Positions 10,497-22,999 of a DNA stretch of 64,000 nt are shown one piece after another (position 1 is the first letter of the stretch; each line of letters opens with the position of its first letter). The translations under genes and the position numbers were made by a program. The notes under the pieces were generated by a model, which had not been told where the DNA came from, did not search any database, and saw nothing but the letters and a program-made list of their open reading frames with translations. This DNA is from Crocodylus rhombifer (Eukaryota > Chordata > Crocodylia > Crocodylidae): positions 124,001-188,000 of the forward strand of contig JAVSML010001163.1 in assembly GCA_038503035.1 (NCBI GenBank). Direction: 5' to 3'.

Positions 10497-13400
10497 AGGG
10501 GAATGAGGCTTTGCTCAATACAGCTACTGATTTGGACACATTATTCATGTAGGCTGCTCTGAAAAATCCCAGGTTTATGAAATGAAGAGGAAGTTACAGT
10601 TAACTTACTTCATGCAACTGAAGCAGAGCACGAGTGATGTCACCACTGTGACCTCCGAACTGTTTGGATTCAATTGGCCTTTTTGCAACTATTGCTCCAG
10701 CAAAAAAACAGACACAAAACATCCCTCAGCGGTGTTAAACAAGAGACTGCAAGGCACAGATAAAACGTGTCCCATTTACAGAGAGCCACTGCCATTTCCT
10801 TCGGTCATGGAGACTTCAGCTCTCACCTCACAATTATATATATTGGAGTTGGCTCATTTATTAAAGTGACTAGAATGGGGAGCGTTTAAAGGTATTGGAG
10901 CCAGGGCCTCATTTGCTTTTATACCCATGATCCGATCAAGCCACATTATGCTGTCATGTCAGGGTAACATGGGGATAAGTTTTAGCTCCACCCGCTCAGA
11001 GGCACTTTTATGACACTTGAGTGGTGTCACGTGAGCTCAGCATCAGTGCGAGTCTGGCCTTGCATCTCACTCTCAGCGTGGTCAGAGCCTCTTGTTCTCT
11101 TCAGCCCATTCAAAGACTACGAGCTCTTTCACATCACGGGCATGACATCCATCGGTGCTGACACACGGGGCCCAGGTTGTGTCATCAGCTCTGCTGATAT
11201 AACGCCGGGGTAACTCCAGTAACATTGAAGCCATACCAGCAGAAGTCTGGATTAAAATTAAAATCTCTCTTTTTCATCTCAGAACCAAATTCCAGTGCTT
11301 ATATCACACCACCGTAAATCTGGGCTGACGACACAGAAAACAGCCAGATTCCAGATTTCCACCGGTGCAATACAGAGCAGAATCTGGCTCTGCACCCGAA
11401 GCAATGCCTCCCTCTGTCACTGCCAATGGAAGAATGACTTCCAGCCTGGCAAGTCTCCTTTCAAACCCTTTGTAACTGGTGAGAGAGGGGTGGTTTATCC
11501 AGGGATCAAGGTCTTAATGTGGACAAATCTGTAAACTAGACAAGCTGTGCAAGATCTGAGTTTGGTGTAGCACAGACTTTCTTATCTAAGTGCTCAGCTG
11601 GCTGAGTGAAAGCCTCCAGTCACTGAAGCATCCTTTAACAGAACAAGGACATTCAACCAAAAGAAACCCGAAATCAGTAACGCCCTTAAGGAAAGCAGTG
11701 ACTCTGGATTTCTAGAAGGATGATATCAAATTCTGGCTGAGAGAGAAAGCATGCGAGAGAAAGAATAAATTAGCTAGTTAATGAGATCAGAATTCAACCG
11801 GCTGAATTGTGATTCTGTGCTAATCATGTAGTCTACTTCCCTTGCACTGTTAATTAGGAACAGGCCACCCAGAGTAATAACAAAGATGTATGACAGACAT
11901 CTTGTGTGTATTTATCTTGGCTCATCTTGTTGTAATCTCACTCAGGGTACGACCCAGCTTTCCTAACTCAGACTCACCCTATCACGTTCTGGCTCAGCTC
12001 CTCGCAGATTTATAACATACACAGTGCTCTTTAGCTGCCTGCCACAGCACTTGAAAAATCAGAAGACAGAAATGGGCCACAAACAAGATATTCATTAGAA
12101 TCAGTCTCATAGGCTCTGTTTGGTTGCTGAGGGGCTTCTGCAAACATTTATTGCCATGGATCGGTCTGACAATAGCTCCTTATTGCCAATAACTGCATCT
12201 TCAGCGCACAACTGGATGCTGGGAGCCCCGGCGTCTGCTTCACCACCATGCATAATGACTTACAAACATCTCAAGGCCCGGGTAATTCATCATTTTGACC
12301 ATTGCAACCAATCATGCAAAGAGAGAGGAGTTAAAGTAAAATCAGGTTATGGAGGAAGAGGAAGTCTGATGGTAAACAAATAATAAAACATCCTCTACCA
12401 TCACTTCAGCTTTCCTAGTGCCTTGCAACAGCTTGCAGCGCGGAGACAAAGGCTATTAAAGTCAAATGAAGTCGATGTACTTAAAATGATGGTGTTTCAA
12501 AAGCACAAGAAAAGCTCTAATCTTATTTCTGAGATCCTCACTGGTAGCTGCACTGGGAGGTTAAAATCCAGAGTAACTCCCCAGTTTCCTTCTGATTTAT
12601 ACACAGGAGGTGTAAAATTGAGAATCAGAATAAGGTCGCAGATAGGTCATTGGCTGGAAATCAGGAGATCTTGATTTTCTCCCTCGATCAGGCACTTGCC
12701 AGCTTTTGATCAGGGGAGTGCGGAGAGGGAGAGAGTTTAAGGCCCCTCAAAAGCCAAAACAAGGCTCCTTCTGCCTCTTTCTGTAACAGGACCGGCCCTG
12801 GCTAAGTATACCGTGCAGCAGAAATTATAGAAGGGTTGGTCTGTGGACTGTAATGCACAATTTTTTAATTCTCAGGTTTGTTACCACCCTTTTTTTTTGG
12901 ATTTCCTGCTAAGCTGGTTTCTAGGCTTCTCCTACAAAACACAGCTGTTAGGCTCTCTGCCATGCTTTCTGGCTTGGACCCGGACGATATATCTCGAGGG
13001 GTGAGAAGGTAGGTCAGCCTGTCCGAGAAGGTGCTGTTAGGTCTTTTAATGCCCCTAAAAAAAGCCCCAGAAGCTCTCCAGCATCATCCTAAAAAAGAGG
13101 CTTGGACCCAACATCAACTTGAAGTCATGGCAGTAATGCTCGGTAAGGATTTAGCATGGGGCTGTATACCCATCCAAGAGCTAGAGAGAAGCAGCTGGGC
13201 TTCCTCCGGCTCTGTCTCTTAGGACAGAGCAACGTGGCGCCCTTTACAGACTCTTGTCTGCATGTTTCATGTGGCTATGGACGGAGGGCAGCTGATGCCA
13301 ACCATGTGTTATTTGCTTAAACCAAAGCTCCCGAAACAAGCCCTGCTGAGGGTTGTCTTCAACCCGCGTCTCTTTTTAGTACTCCCATCCCTCATTTGGC

Positions 13401-14469
13401 ATTTCTGTCACAAAGGTGTTTGCTGTTGCTGCTTTTTTGCTGTTTTTTTTTCCCTAGCATGGATGTCTGTGCCAAGGGACGTGGACAGAGGGCACCGTCC
13501 AGTTCAGCTGCCGACCCACATCCTCTCCCACCCAGTCCCTGGAAGCCTGGATCTGAAGTTGGCAACACTCACAGCAAGGATGATTTACAGGCTAACTGGA
13601 GGGTGAGGAGGAAATGGTAGCAGTCAGGGTGTGATGTGACTGGTGGCCAAGTAATTAAGCCATTGGGATGGAAACAAAGGGCTGAACTATGGAAATGCGG
13701 GTGGAAGAGATGACAGGATGTACTCTCACCAGTGTCTTTAGTCTAGTACTTCCCCTGCGGCTATTCCTTCTGCCGAGTTCCCCCTCTCCAGATCACTGGG
13801 CGTCCAGAGTCGTAGGAGTAGGAGCTTTTGTATCTGACTGCATGGCCTAGCCGACTAACCACTGCTGCCTCCGTCTTCCCCGACGTTTGTCAGCATAAAG
13901 CCTACCATAGGTAACCTGTTGCGTAAGGTCCGCGAGTTGTTCTGTTCCTCTGGCTCTTCTCTCCAGGCACCACGACTGCTAGCAGTTGCTGTCATGGTGT
14001 GAAGGGAGAAAAAATTTGAAAAGACACAAAAAAACCCCTTTGAGCTAGAAACTGATCTTTCTGGCTGGCCTATTAAAAGGTCTAGGGCCCCTGATGGTTT
14101 GCCAAGTTGACATTTCTAGGCCGGATTAATTAGGAAAGTGCTCCTCTCTCATCTTCCAAAGTTTTACTTTCATTCCTAACACTTTTGGCATTGACTCCTT
14201 TGTTTTCCGGCGGCTCTTCTTTCATCGCTTGTAAAGGGCTTTGAAGGGCTTGGGGCTTGGGGCTCTGTGTCTTCCAGTGTCTAAGCTTGTTGTCTAAGCA
14301 GGTTAAAGGAAATAACCTGGCCCTTTAAAAGAGGTTCAAGGTTCGAGCAACGTGAGAAAAAGTTACCCCCATGTGAAAGCCTTGGAGATTCGTGCTTCAC
14401 ATCAGGATGACAAAGAAACCATTTGCATTTTTCAAGAAAAATGTAAAGAGGGAGTGTGACCTCAGAATA
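10497..14469. other. No gene recognised
   Basis: Only short ORFs without domain features. 11800-11960 (with GTTAATTAGG and nearby TAATAAC words) is AT-rich, low in repeats and a possible conserved non-coding element, unproven. Confidence 0.45.
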
Positions 14470-14545
14470 ACCCATAACCTGGTGGCGGGATCACTTACTG
14501 GAGAGGTGGTAGATCCAGGTTCAAATAGATCAGGAAGAAGGGCTG
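14470..14545 (+). mobile_element. tRNA-derived SINE head fragment
   Basis: GGTGGTAGATCCAGGTTCAA resembles a tRNA-type B box, preceded by an A-box-like CTGGTGGCGGGATC stretch, as in CORE-SINE/MIR heads. Short and diverged. Confidence 0.35.
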
Positions 14546-15749
14546 AGCCCTCTCAGGCTCAGCTCCCCTTGATCGCACAGTAATGAAGCCAAAAACAAGT
14601 CCCCCGGACCTTAATGAACCTGGAGGTCCACCTCCCAACGGCCTGTTCTAATAACCAAGTTATTTGCTATTCTGGAGCCGTCCGTCTCTGGAGAGTCCAC
14701 CTCGGATCTGCGACACCTTTCTAATAACTCAAGTCAGTGCTGTCCTGCAAGGTTAGGTTTCAAGGAATCAGGGTAACTTTTTGTTCTAAACCTTGTTTTT
14801 AAAACCACTTTACAAATGAAATAAGTATGCTCCTCTTAGGGATTCAAGCCAGGTTATAAATAATACACTGAAGTCCCACTGAGAATAATTTCAAGAGCTT
14901 ATTTAATGCCCGTTTCTTTCTATAAACCAAATGCTGCCTTGCTTTCTTTTTCTTTGCAAATTATTATTGCTTTGTTTTATTTTCTTTGAAAACGAAACCT
15001 TATGAAGCGTCTTTAAAGTAGAAATGTTGGAGATGGCATGGGGGGTGGGGGACACAGTATCCACGCAGTGTTGTTTTAGGTCTTTAAAAATCTTTTTACT
15101 CTCAACATTGCTTTTCATCATGTCACTTAAAACTCAAGACATTCAATACCATATTTTCTTGCGTGCAGTATGCTCTGGAATATAACCCACACTTCCTTTT
15201 TAAAATGCAGAATGAAAAAAAAAAAAGATTTTTTCAGCATTATGGCTGCATAGAGCAAGGACAGAGCCAAATCTTCAGCTGCCTCCCCCTTCCTTTCTTG
15301 TCTAACTGAAGCTGAAAAAGAAGGAAAGAGACCAGGAGAAGGTAGCAGACAGCAAAACTGCCCCAAGACAGGTAAGCTTGATTAGTGGAACATCAAGACC
15401 ATAAAAAAAGAAGACAATTGGTAACAACTTAGGAGTGAAGAGCAATGAGACATTAAGTCAACTAACCCCCTCAGTTGCCAACATAGCAAAGCAACAGCTG
15501 CTGCACTGTGGAGCAGGAATCACTTCTATCCCCGTCAGAAAATCAGCATTACCCTTTAATGCATGCACCCCAATTCCGTGGAGGCCGATTTTGTGGAGTG
15601 GGGGGAAAGATGCTTGTTGTTTGAGAAAACATACAGCGGATGTCCCCTGAAATCACTTGTCTAGAGGTGGGTTGGGAGTGCCACACCCTGTTCTTCAGAG
15701 GAATATCAATATGAATCTTGTGCATTAGACTCCTCTGCATTTGAAGGAG
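14546..15749. other. No gene recognised
   Basis: Short lysine/serine-rich minus ORFs at 14903-15366 reflect A/T runs. No repeat clearly identified. Confidence 0.45.
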
Positions 15750-16170
15750 TCTCCCTTAGGATCCCTCTAAAAATGACCGAACACTGGGTGAAGGCTGGGA
15801 ATACGGAAATCTCTCTGTGCCTCTTTGGAAACAGAAGAGGGTGCTGGAAGGACCTCCAAGGTCCGTGAGACCAGTCCCAATACTTTTTCCACATACCCCA
15901 GCCTGTAACCTTTCACATGCTTATCCATCTCCATCTTCACAGTAACTGCGAGCGTGCTCCAGACCCTCATTGCTCTTGTGGTTAGGAACTTTATTCTGAT
16001 TTCTAGCAGAAATTTGTTCATGGCGTGTTTATATTTCTTGTGTCAACAGTGTCCTCTAGCCAAAATAACTTTTCTCCTTCCTTCCTATTTACCCCTACTG
16101 ACATATTTCAATGACTGCGTATTGTTTTTAGATTCCCTTTTCCCCTTTAATTTGCCTCATCTAAAACTTC
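15750..16170 (-). mobile_element. Old CR1/L3-like LINE fragment
   Basis: Antisense match by eye to the 3' part of CR1/L3-like LINEs: the run around ACTTTATTCTGATTTCTAGC, then the TTTATATTTCTTGTGTCAAC / GTCCTCTAGCCAAAATAACT region and TCTCCTTCCTTCCTATTTAC. Highly diverged and without coding capacity. The left limit is uncertain. Confidence 0.55.
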
Positions 16171-17086
16171 AGACATTTGCACCAAAATAAGATTCGATGC
16201 CTGATTCAATGTCTGATCAGCTCAGTCGGCCCCTCTTCAATGGCTTGGATTCCTGCTGGATCAAGCCCTGTCTAGCAAAGCAATTCACAGAACTCTCCCA
16301 AACACAGACTCAGGTTATTCGGTACAGAAACTCGACAGCTGGATAGACGGGGGACAAGATGCTGCTCCTGGAGAATGATTCTGCCCTTTGGTCAAAACCT
16401 TGCCCCTAATCACGGTGTATTTGCTCTGACAGAGAAAACTGTTCGCCTTTGGTAACTGCCATGATCATGATCCCACCCTTAATCTGAACAAGTAAAGTAG
16501 GCGTCCGCGTGTCCTCTGTGCGCTTGCTGCTGAAAGGGATTGTTGCCACTCTGCAGACAATTATAATCCATCTGTGAATCTTTTAGTGGCCTGGGAGAAG
16601 CTACTGTGGTAGCATTAAAAGCTAAACCCCTCATGCAGAGGCTATGTAACAAGTGCAACAATGGTGGTGTCCAAGCTGACCATGCACCAAGCAACCCGGT
16701 AGAAGGACGTTGAAGCCCTGCCGACGTCCACACCTGTATACTGCACAAAGGAAGACGGCTGCCTTTGTAAGGCCCATCTCAGCTCCTGTTGAGTTTACCA
16801 ACTGTGCATGCATCTCATCTGTGAGGTCGTCTTAAAACCTAATGCTTTTGTAGAAACAGCTCTCCTTGGCCACAGAGGTGTAGGTTGTAGCCGTGTTGGT
16901 CTCCTTGTCCACAGCATTCGTGGGCCATTTTCTCCTGCTGATTACATGCCAGATGTGGTTCTTTGATTGGGGAAATGTCACATTCAGTGCGAATATAATA
17001 ATAAAAATAATAACAACACTCATTGGTGGCATGTTTCTGCTGCAGGGGAAATATGCCATTGAATGTCCTGTACTACCAGATTTCAA
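16171..17086. other. No gene recognised apart from the Penelope fragment at 16878
   Basis: Short ORFs only; (AAT/ATAA)-rich patch near 16990-17015. Ends at the Tigger TA duplication. Confidence 0.45.
16878..16903 (-). mobile_element. Penelope-like repeat terminal fragment
   Basis: TGTAGGTTGTAGCCGTGTTG followed by GTCT matches only the outer end of the repeats at 4.2 and 42.9 kb. The rest of the element is absent. Confidence 0.45.
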
Positions 17087-17088
17087 TA

Positions 17089-17668
17089 CAGGCAGTCCCT
17101 GACTTACAATGTTTCAAGTTACAACGTTTTGCACTTACAACGTTTATAAATCGACACCCTGTTTCAACTTTCTGACGTCCATTTCGAGTTTACAACACTT
17201 GATCCGATGCAACGCCACACCAGCGAACAAGTTCGCTGCACCGCCCGTCTCCCTGGAGAACGCCTGTCCAAACTTCCTTGGACACTTTCTTTAAGAAAGC
17301 AGACACGACTCCAGAAAAACCTGCAGCCAAGACGCCTGAGAGGACTCCAGCCAAGAACCCTTCAACAAGCCCAACCGAGAGCCCTTCAAAAAGTCCAGCA
17401 AAGTCACCTCAAAGAAGTCTTTCCAAATCAATATGATTGTTATTTTCAATATAATTACATGAATGTAGCTAAATTACTCATCTATAATTGATCGAATACA
17501 ACACTCTGGGGTATTTTTGGTAAAAATAGGGTATTGGGCCTTGGTTCAGGAACCAAACCCCTACTTATAACATTGTTTCTTATGAGAAAATCAGTTCCGA
17601 GTTACACCGTTTCGACTTAAGACGCGGTTTTCAGGAACCAATCGTGTCATAAGTCTGAGGACTGCCTG
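17089..17668. mobile_element. Tigger-like (TcMar) DNA transposon, internally deleted
   Basis: Starts CAGGCAGTCCCTGACTTAC and ends AAGTCTGAGGACTGCCTG, flanked by TA on both sides (17087-17088, 17669-17670), the mariner-superfamily target duplication. At 580 bp it is much shorter than an autonomous Tigger. An in-frame remnant on the plus strand at 17263-17436 reads PVQTSLDTFFKKADTTPEKP, continues with a Pro/Lys/Ser-rich tail and ends in a stop. That resembles the C-terminal end of a pogo/Tigger transposase. The catalytic domain is missing. Confidence 0.8.
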
Positions 17669-17670
17669 TA

Positions 17671-19861
17671 TTTCTCTTAAAAAAAGAAATCAATTCCATA
17701 CCAGCGGAGTGATCCATGTGAAAGTACATTATAAAGTGCTCTCCAAGGATCAGAGTCAAACTTCAGTGAAGTTTGAACTTCATCATCTTTCCATTGGCTC
17801 CCAAGTGCATCTGCTGCTAGCCGCTGTTGGAGACACGATGCTGGAGAAGATGACTACTGAACGGATCCAATATAGCAAGTCCTGCATTTGACTGATTTCA
17901 AGACAAGTTTGGCCCACAATACATCTGACGTTAGACTCAGGACTATGTAGTATCTTCTGATGGTGTTTTACAGGATCAGGGGAAAAAATGATGGGATGAA
18001 ACAGTGCCAAGAAGCAGGATATAAAACCCCTGGAATGGCAGCAGGGCTAGAGACAGAGCCTGAACACCTCAACATTTAAGGGTGTTCAGAGCTCAGTGTT
18101 TTGGCTCAGGCCCATGTTTAAAAGGAATTAGCTCGGCACGTTTGCACTAGGTGTCATTCTTGTGCAGTGATACTATTGTTCTAAAACATAGTGGGTGAAA
18201 TTTTGCTATTGTCCCAGTGGGGCTGTATCAGCATTTACATCAGTAATTAAAAGCGTGCTGTGTAACGTTGCTGATGGCTCTTAACAGCATGATTTCGGCC
18301 AAGAAACAGTAACTTATTCACATTTGCTTCCAGAGAACTAGAAGAGCTTTTATTCAAGCACCACATTAAATTCCAGCTGCTATAAATGGTCTCATTCTTA
18401 TTCAGGTCAGCGCTCCCAACTTCTTGGGTTTGCATATTCCCAGGATGGCTTCAGCTTCTAGCAACTCCAAGGATTTCTGTTTTTCATAATGTTATTTGAT
18501 AGGATGTTGATTTGAGGCAGTATTTTTCTTCCGTGTATATATCCAATAACGGGGAATGGAAAAGAATCTAGTCCCAGCTGTGTATTTTCTCCATTTTAGA
18601 CTACTTATTCAGATACTCTAACGTCTACTGCTGAAAAAAAGCTGCACAGAGCTAATTTTAAAAGGGTCCATTTCTGTAAACCTGAACCAAGTAATATTTA
18701 TATGAAGTTCATGGGTTTATGCATGTGACTACACACTACTTGATGAAAGGACGGGGTGCAGGAGGTTCAAAACTGAATATATCCTGGCAGATGTACAGAT
18801 TTCAGATACAGATTTATATGCCATTAAGTACAGTGAGTTTTCCTATGGCTTCTTGGAAAACTATGAGACATCACTTGTATGCTAAAGATATGCTACGATA
18901 TCCCTCCTATTCTAGAGATGTGAATGCAATAGATGCACTTCATTTGAGAATGGCAGCAAATCCTGATTTTCAACCACCAGACTAGGAGTTAGTAACATCA
19001 TCGCGGAAATAGCTGTTTTGCCAAGTTAGACTGCATGCCATGTTACAGCTTTAGAGGGCCACATCATATTTCAAAGGACTTGGAAGTGGCAGTGGCACCT
19101 GTGTATCAATTAACACGAGAAAAACAGCTCTCCATTACCTTGCTAGAAACACCAATACAGCTGTGCAAGAGCTTTGCAAATCATATTAAAAACTGAAATA
19201 ATTTGATTAAGAATGACATCTTTCCACAGAATCCCAGAATGCTATCCTACAGGTTCAACTCAAGACAATCTTCATTTTGTTGAATTTTGCCGATTTTTTC
19301 AAAGTCTGATGAACAGGCTACTGATATGAATTCGGTTCCAGGGGTCTCTCACTGGTTCACTAATAGACTGCTGTTGGCTGTTAGGGGTTGAATCCTCTGG
19401 CAGCTCCCCCCTTCCAGGACACAACATGTAGTTCTTCAGATCCGGCAAAACATTCACCACCTAGATAGCTTTAAACAGGACTAGACCCAGTGAATAGTCT
19501 ACTGTTAAAACTATAGCAGTCTTATGCTTAAGGGACTTTTCCCTCCTTAAATCATCTGCTTTTCTCACTCTTAATTCCTGTGTGCTACAAGCCAGGAGCA
19601 CTTCTTTGCTGGTTAAGTAAAGAAGCCTTCATTAATGTAGAAACAGCTCTCCCAAGCAGTGCTACACGGGCCGAATCCCAGTTCTTCAACTTCACCAGTG
19701 CCTCTTTTCCTTGATACAGAGAATATTTAAATTGCACTTTTTTTTTAATTCCAGGACCAAGATTCCCACTCAAGAATCTGGATAAAGGGAAGGTTAAGGT
19801 TGCAGACATAAAGCAGCTGGTTTCACTACCTCTTATTTAAATAAACTGAGTAAAAACATTT
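17671..19861. other. No gene recognised
   Basis: The 18719-18985 ORF (88 codons) and others lack recognisable motifs. No repeat with clear boundaries seen. Confidence 0.45.
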
Positions 19862-20032
19862 CATCATTTCATAGCTGCAAGGGGCTGGAAGGGACCTTAC
19901 AGAGGTCCAGCCCCCCTGCACTTGGGCAGGAAAGGTTGTGGGGATCCAGCCAAATGGGCGTCGAGATGCTTTTTGAAGCTCGCCAGGGTGGGGGACTGTA
20001 TGGAGCTTGCAAGCAAGGTGAGCAAGCATGGC
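19862..20032 (-). mobile_element. CR1 LINE 3' end, truncated
   Basis: Antisense: AAGGGGCTGGAAGGGACCTT and GAGGTCCAGCCCCCCTGCAC, then GGGATCCAGCCAAATGGGCG and GATGCTTTTTGAAG. The decayed tail is at the left (CATTTCATAG). It directly abuts the ORF-dense block 20028-20609. Confidence 0.85.
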
Positions 20033-20609
20033 TAGTCAAAAAATGCAGTACACAGGATCGGTTTGCTCGGTGCTAAACGAACATTGCCCACGTCATATAT
20101 CTGTGAGCTCTGCAGAATGCAGGAAGCATCGGAGCACATCATCGTGGGCACTGCTGCAGGCTCCGTGTTTATTTTTCACTGTCCTTTTGTGCCAGTGCAG
20201 ATCTGGGGGAACTGGATATTTTCTTTTCTTTGGAAAAGCCTCAGAGATAAAAAAACATCGTCTCGAGGCACAGTTGAACAAACACCATCTTACACGAGCG
20301 CCTCTGCAATATGCCACTCGGGACGGGAGTGTAAATCGTGCAAGATCTGGCAGCTGGCTCTGCCTCTTAGAAAGTGGCACTTGCCTCGAATCAGGAACCA
20401 TTGCACTCCGAAAGATTTCACCATCCAATGTCAAAGTCCGCCGTTCCCATGCAGCGGAGAAACCACCCTCGGAGGAGCACACCAGTCCAAAACTCTCCTC
20501 CTCCTGCCGACGTGGTTTCTTGCCACATCAAGGTATAATGCCAGGTAGCACCGTACCTAGACTCCTGGCGGCCCCAGGCAAACTTTTAGCATTGCCCTCC
20601 CCTCCATAG
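20028..20609. other. ORF-dense block between two CR1 ends (unrecognised)
   Basis: Open on plus for 193 codons (20028-20609), in a second plus frame for 161 (20063-20548), and on minus for 129 (20482-20093). None shows a recognisable domain, signal peptide or splice logic. The overlap of three open frames points to locally low stop frequency rather than to coding in any one of them. The first ATG lies inside or at the edge of the left CR1. Treated as non-coding. Confidence 0.3.
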
Positions 20610-20716
20610 ATGCCAGGGCCAGAAAGGACCTCAACAGATCCTGGAGTCCAGCCCCCTGCTAGGCAGGAAAGAGTGCAGGGGTCAGATGACCCCAGCCAGA
20701 TGCAGATCCAAACTTG
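20605..20716 (-). mobile_element. CR1 LINE 3' end, truncated
   Basis: Antisense CR1: CATAGATGCCAGGGCCAGAA, AGGACCTCAACAGATCCTGG and CAGGGGTCAGATGACCCCAG. Same orientation as the copy 570 bp to the left. Confidence 0.82.
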
Positions 20717-21572
20717 ATAGTAATAATAAAAATTACCATTTTGGGGGGTCCCTTTCTGTCACTCAATCACCCTGCTCTCTACTCCTTAGCTCCCCAAGCA
20801 TGAAAGCACAGGTCCTACTTCCCTGCTTTATAATGGTGTTGAGGTTTAGTTCGTTACTAGTTTATCAGGTGCTTTGCTCCGATTTCTGCGGGCAACAGCT
20901 CAGTATTTAAAGATCAAAGCATCTAACACATCTCAAAAGGGCAGAATGGGTAAAATGCTGTGAGTACCTGTGTTCAGTAACCGTGTTAAAATGATTTATC
21001 CTGTCTAGGTGCCTCTCAAAAAATTCCAAAAAATCTGATGGCCAGATCCCCAGGGGCGCTGCAGAGAGAAAAGCTCTGTGGACTGATTTTCCCTGGAATT
21101 TGGGGAGGTAACAACACCTGTTTATGAATACTGCACATCCGCAATCCGCAGGGGAAGCGGGAGAATCATTTATCGGTTTCGAGCCTCTTGAGCCATCTTT
21201 AAAAAAAAAAAAAAGTCAGAGACACATTGACGCATCTGGTGATGATTTAAATAGCAACCATCATCCAGCATCAACTGTTGTCCGAGCAGGCCAATATGTT
21301 GTTTCTATCTCGGACTTGTTCTGTATCAGATAACTCCTCGACATGCCTGAGACTCTCCCGTCGACTACAGACGCCAGTAGCAACCCCACAACAAACACTC
21401 ATCCTGGCTTTTGATAGTAGCTGGGGTTTAGGAAATAATCCTATCGTTGCCCAGAGAATCCCAGCTAAAATTGGTGAGGTGATCACTCTTGTTGGCCATT
21501 TTTTTCGGGTGTCCTGTGACTAAAGCTATGGTATTGGGACTCGGAGCTAAAGTTAAATTTCCAACTTCACCG
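20717..21572. other. No gene recognised
   Basis: A13 run at about 21201-21214. Short ORFs on both strands at 21271-21523 only. Confidence 0.45.
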
Positions 21573-21662
21573 CAACTTCCTGTGTGACCTCAGGCAAGTC
21601 GCTCAGTCTCTTGGTCCAAATTTCCCCCATTAGTAAAATGGGCCTAGCTCATATTCTTTTGT
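21573..21662 (+). mobile_element. MIR (CORE-SINE) fragment
   Basis: CTGTGTGACCTCAGGCAAGT, then CTCAGTCTCTTGG and TTTCCCCCATTAGTAAAATG are the conserved MIR body (consensus-like GTGTGACCTTGGGCAAGTCA and CCATCTGTAAAATGGG). Confidence 0.85.
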
Positions 21663-21725
21663 CGGGCTTGACCAAAGCTCTTCTTTCTTACTACATGTGT
21701 ACTTTGGTCTGGACATCCCCAACAG

Positions 21726-21790
21726 AGCAGGGAGTTGAATCCAGATCTCCTGGGTGCCCAGGCTGGTGCCCTAACTACTGGGTCATGTCC
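21726..21790 (-). mobile_element. tRNA-derived CORE-SINE head, antisense
   Basis: GGGAGTTGAATCCAGATCTC, then CTGGGTGCCCAGGCTGGTGC and CCTAACTACTGGGTCATG. This is the antisense form of a tRNA-like SINE head (B box as GTTGAATCC, A-box side as CCTAACTACTGG). Confidence 0.6.
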
Positions 21791-22066
21791 CTACACTATT
21801 ACAACACTTAAAAGCTTGCTCAGTATCTAATAATGGCTTTGGGATCCTGCAGGATGCTGAAGTCATTTGGTGCTATTCTAATATGATTATTCTAGTACGA
21901 TATGCATAAGTCACATCAAGAAGAGCAGGCTGCTGGAGACAGCCATAAAGAGCATGTCTTGTCAGAGCTCCCTTTGCTTTGTAACACAGATACAGAACAT
22001 TTTATCGTGCCACAGTCAAAGAAAGGCAACTAGATACAAAAAGCTGCATTAAAAGACTTTTCGTGG

Positions 22067-22207
22067 ATGAAAAGGAAAATGTTTTGGGGGCACTAAAATG
22101 CTCCTTTGTAAAAGGTAAAGGATTCGGTGCCCAATCCAGCAAACTGTTTATCAAGAGATGTTTGTGCTGTATGCATCTGTATAGCTGTGCTAATGCTGGC
22201 AAAATGA
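22067..22207 (-). repeat. Unnamed dispersed repeat, copy A (inverted relative to 24 kb)
   Basis: The minus strand reads CAGCATTAGCACAGCTATAC, CATCTCTTGATAAACAGTTT, GCTGGATTGGGC and GAGCATTTTAGTGCCCCCAA, then ATTTTCCTTTTCATCCA. The same series occurs on plus at 23999-24146. I cannot name the family. It accounts for part of the 212-codon minus ORF spanning 22640-22002. Confidence 0.6.
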
Positions 22208-22487
22208 CGTGTACTCTCGAGTGCAAAGGTAGGATTTGCAAGTTATGACTTTGACAGGGGGAGGAGGGAAATTCAGTATCCGCAGGTTGTCCCATGTGCA
22301 TCTGAGCTCCCAGGAGAGATGTTCTGACCAAATCCCCTTGGAGCTGGGAGCTGCAAAAAGGGTCAGTTCGGAAGAGCGGCAGAACTGCTCTTGAAGGATG
22401 ACACTGAGAAATAGCTGCTAGCAGGTAATAATGCTTTGTACTCTCCTTCTGCAGAAGCCAGATGGGGAATATGGCAGCAGTTCCTTT

Positions 22488-22590
22488 AAAAGCCAGGGAA
22501 ACTGAAGCACAGAGATGGGTCACGTTGCAAACAAAAGAGCTGAGCCAGGAATGAGTCCAGATCTTCTGAGCACCGGTCCAGACCCCTTTT
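22488..22590 (-). mobile_element. MIR (CORE-SINE), antisense
   Basis: GGGAAACTGAAGCACAGAGA, TGGGTCACGTTGC and GAGCTGAGCCAGGAATGAGT, then CCAGATCTTCTGAGCACC follow the antisense MIR consensus order. Confidence 0.82.
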
Positions 22591-22999
22591 CTCCGGCCCT
22601 TATCCCGCATAAAGGGTCTGCCAAACAGATACTGCCACAAGAACAGAGGTTCTGTGACGACGTTTCATTCTCAGTGATAAAGAGAGGCAGAGCGGTGCCC
22701 CCCGTGATGGATACGGGACGGCCGTTTGATAAGCCCTGGCCGTTCAAACAAAATGCGCTCCCGACAGCCGCAGAGGACCAAAGAACGGGGAAGGACATCC
22801 TGAGACTGTAGCAGAGAAATAACTGCACGTGAGCTCCCAGCAACACATGGTGGTTTTTTGGATGCATCAATAGGAGCAAGGAGGTTTCACCTGTGTCTAC
22901 TGTGTCGGTGAGGTTGCAACCGGACCGCTGCGTACGATTCTCATGACCCTGTATGAAAGAAGAGAGAGCGCAAACATGTTTGGCGCGCTAGAGGAGGTG

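Noticed and set aside
22002..22640. 212-codon minus ORF, the longest in the window
   Set aside because: It overlaps an antisense MIR and an unnamed dispersed repeat, shows no domain and has no splice or start context. It is best explained by repeats.
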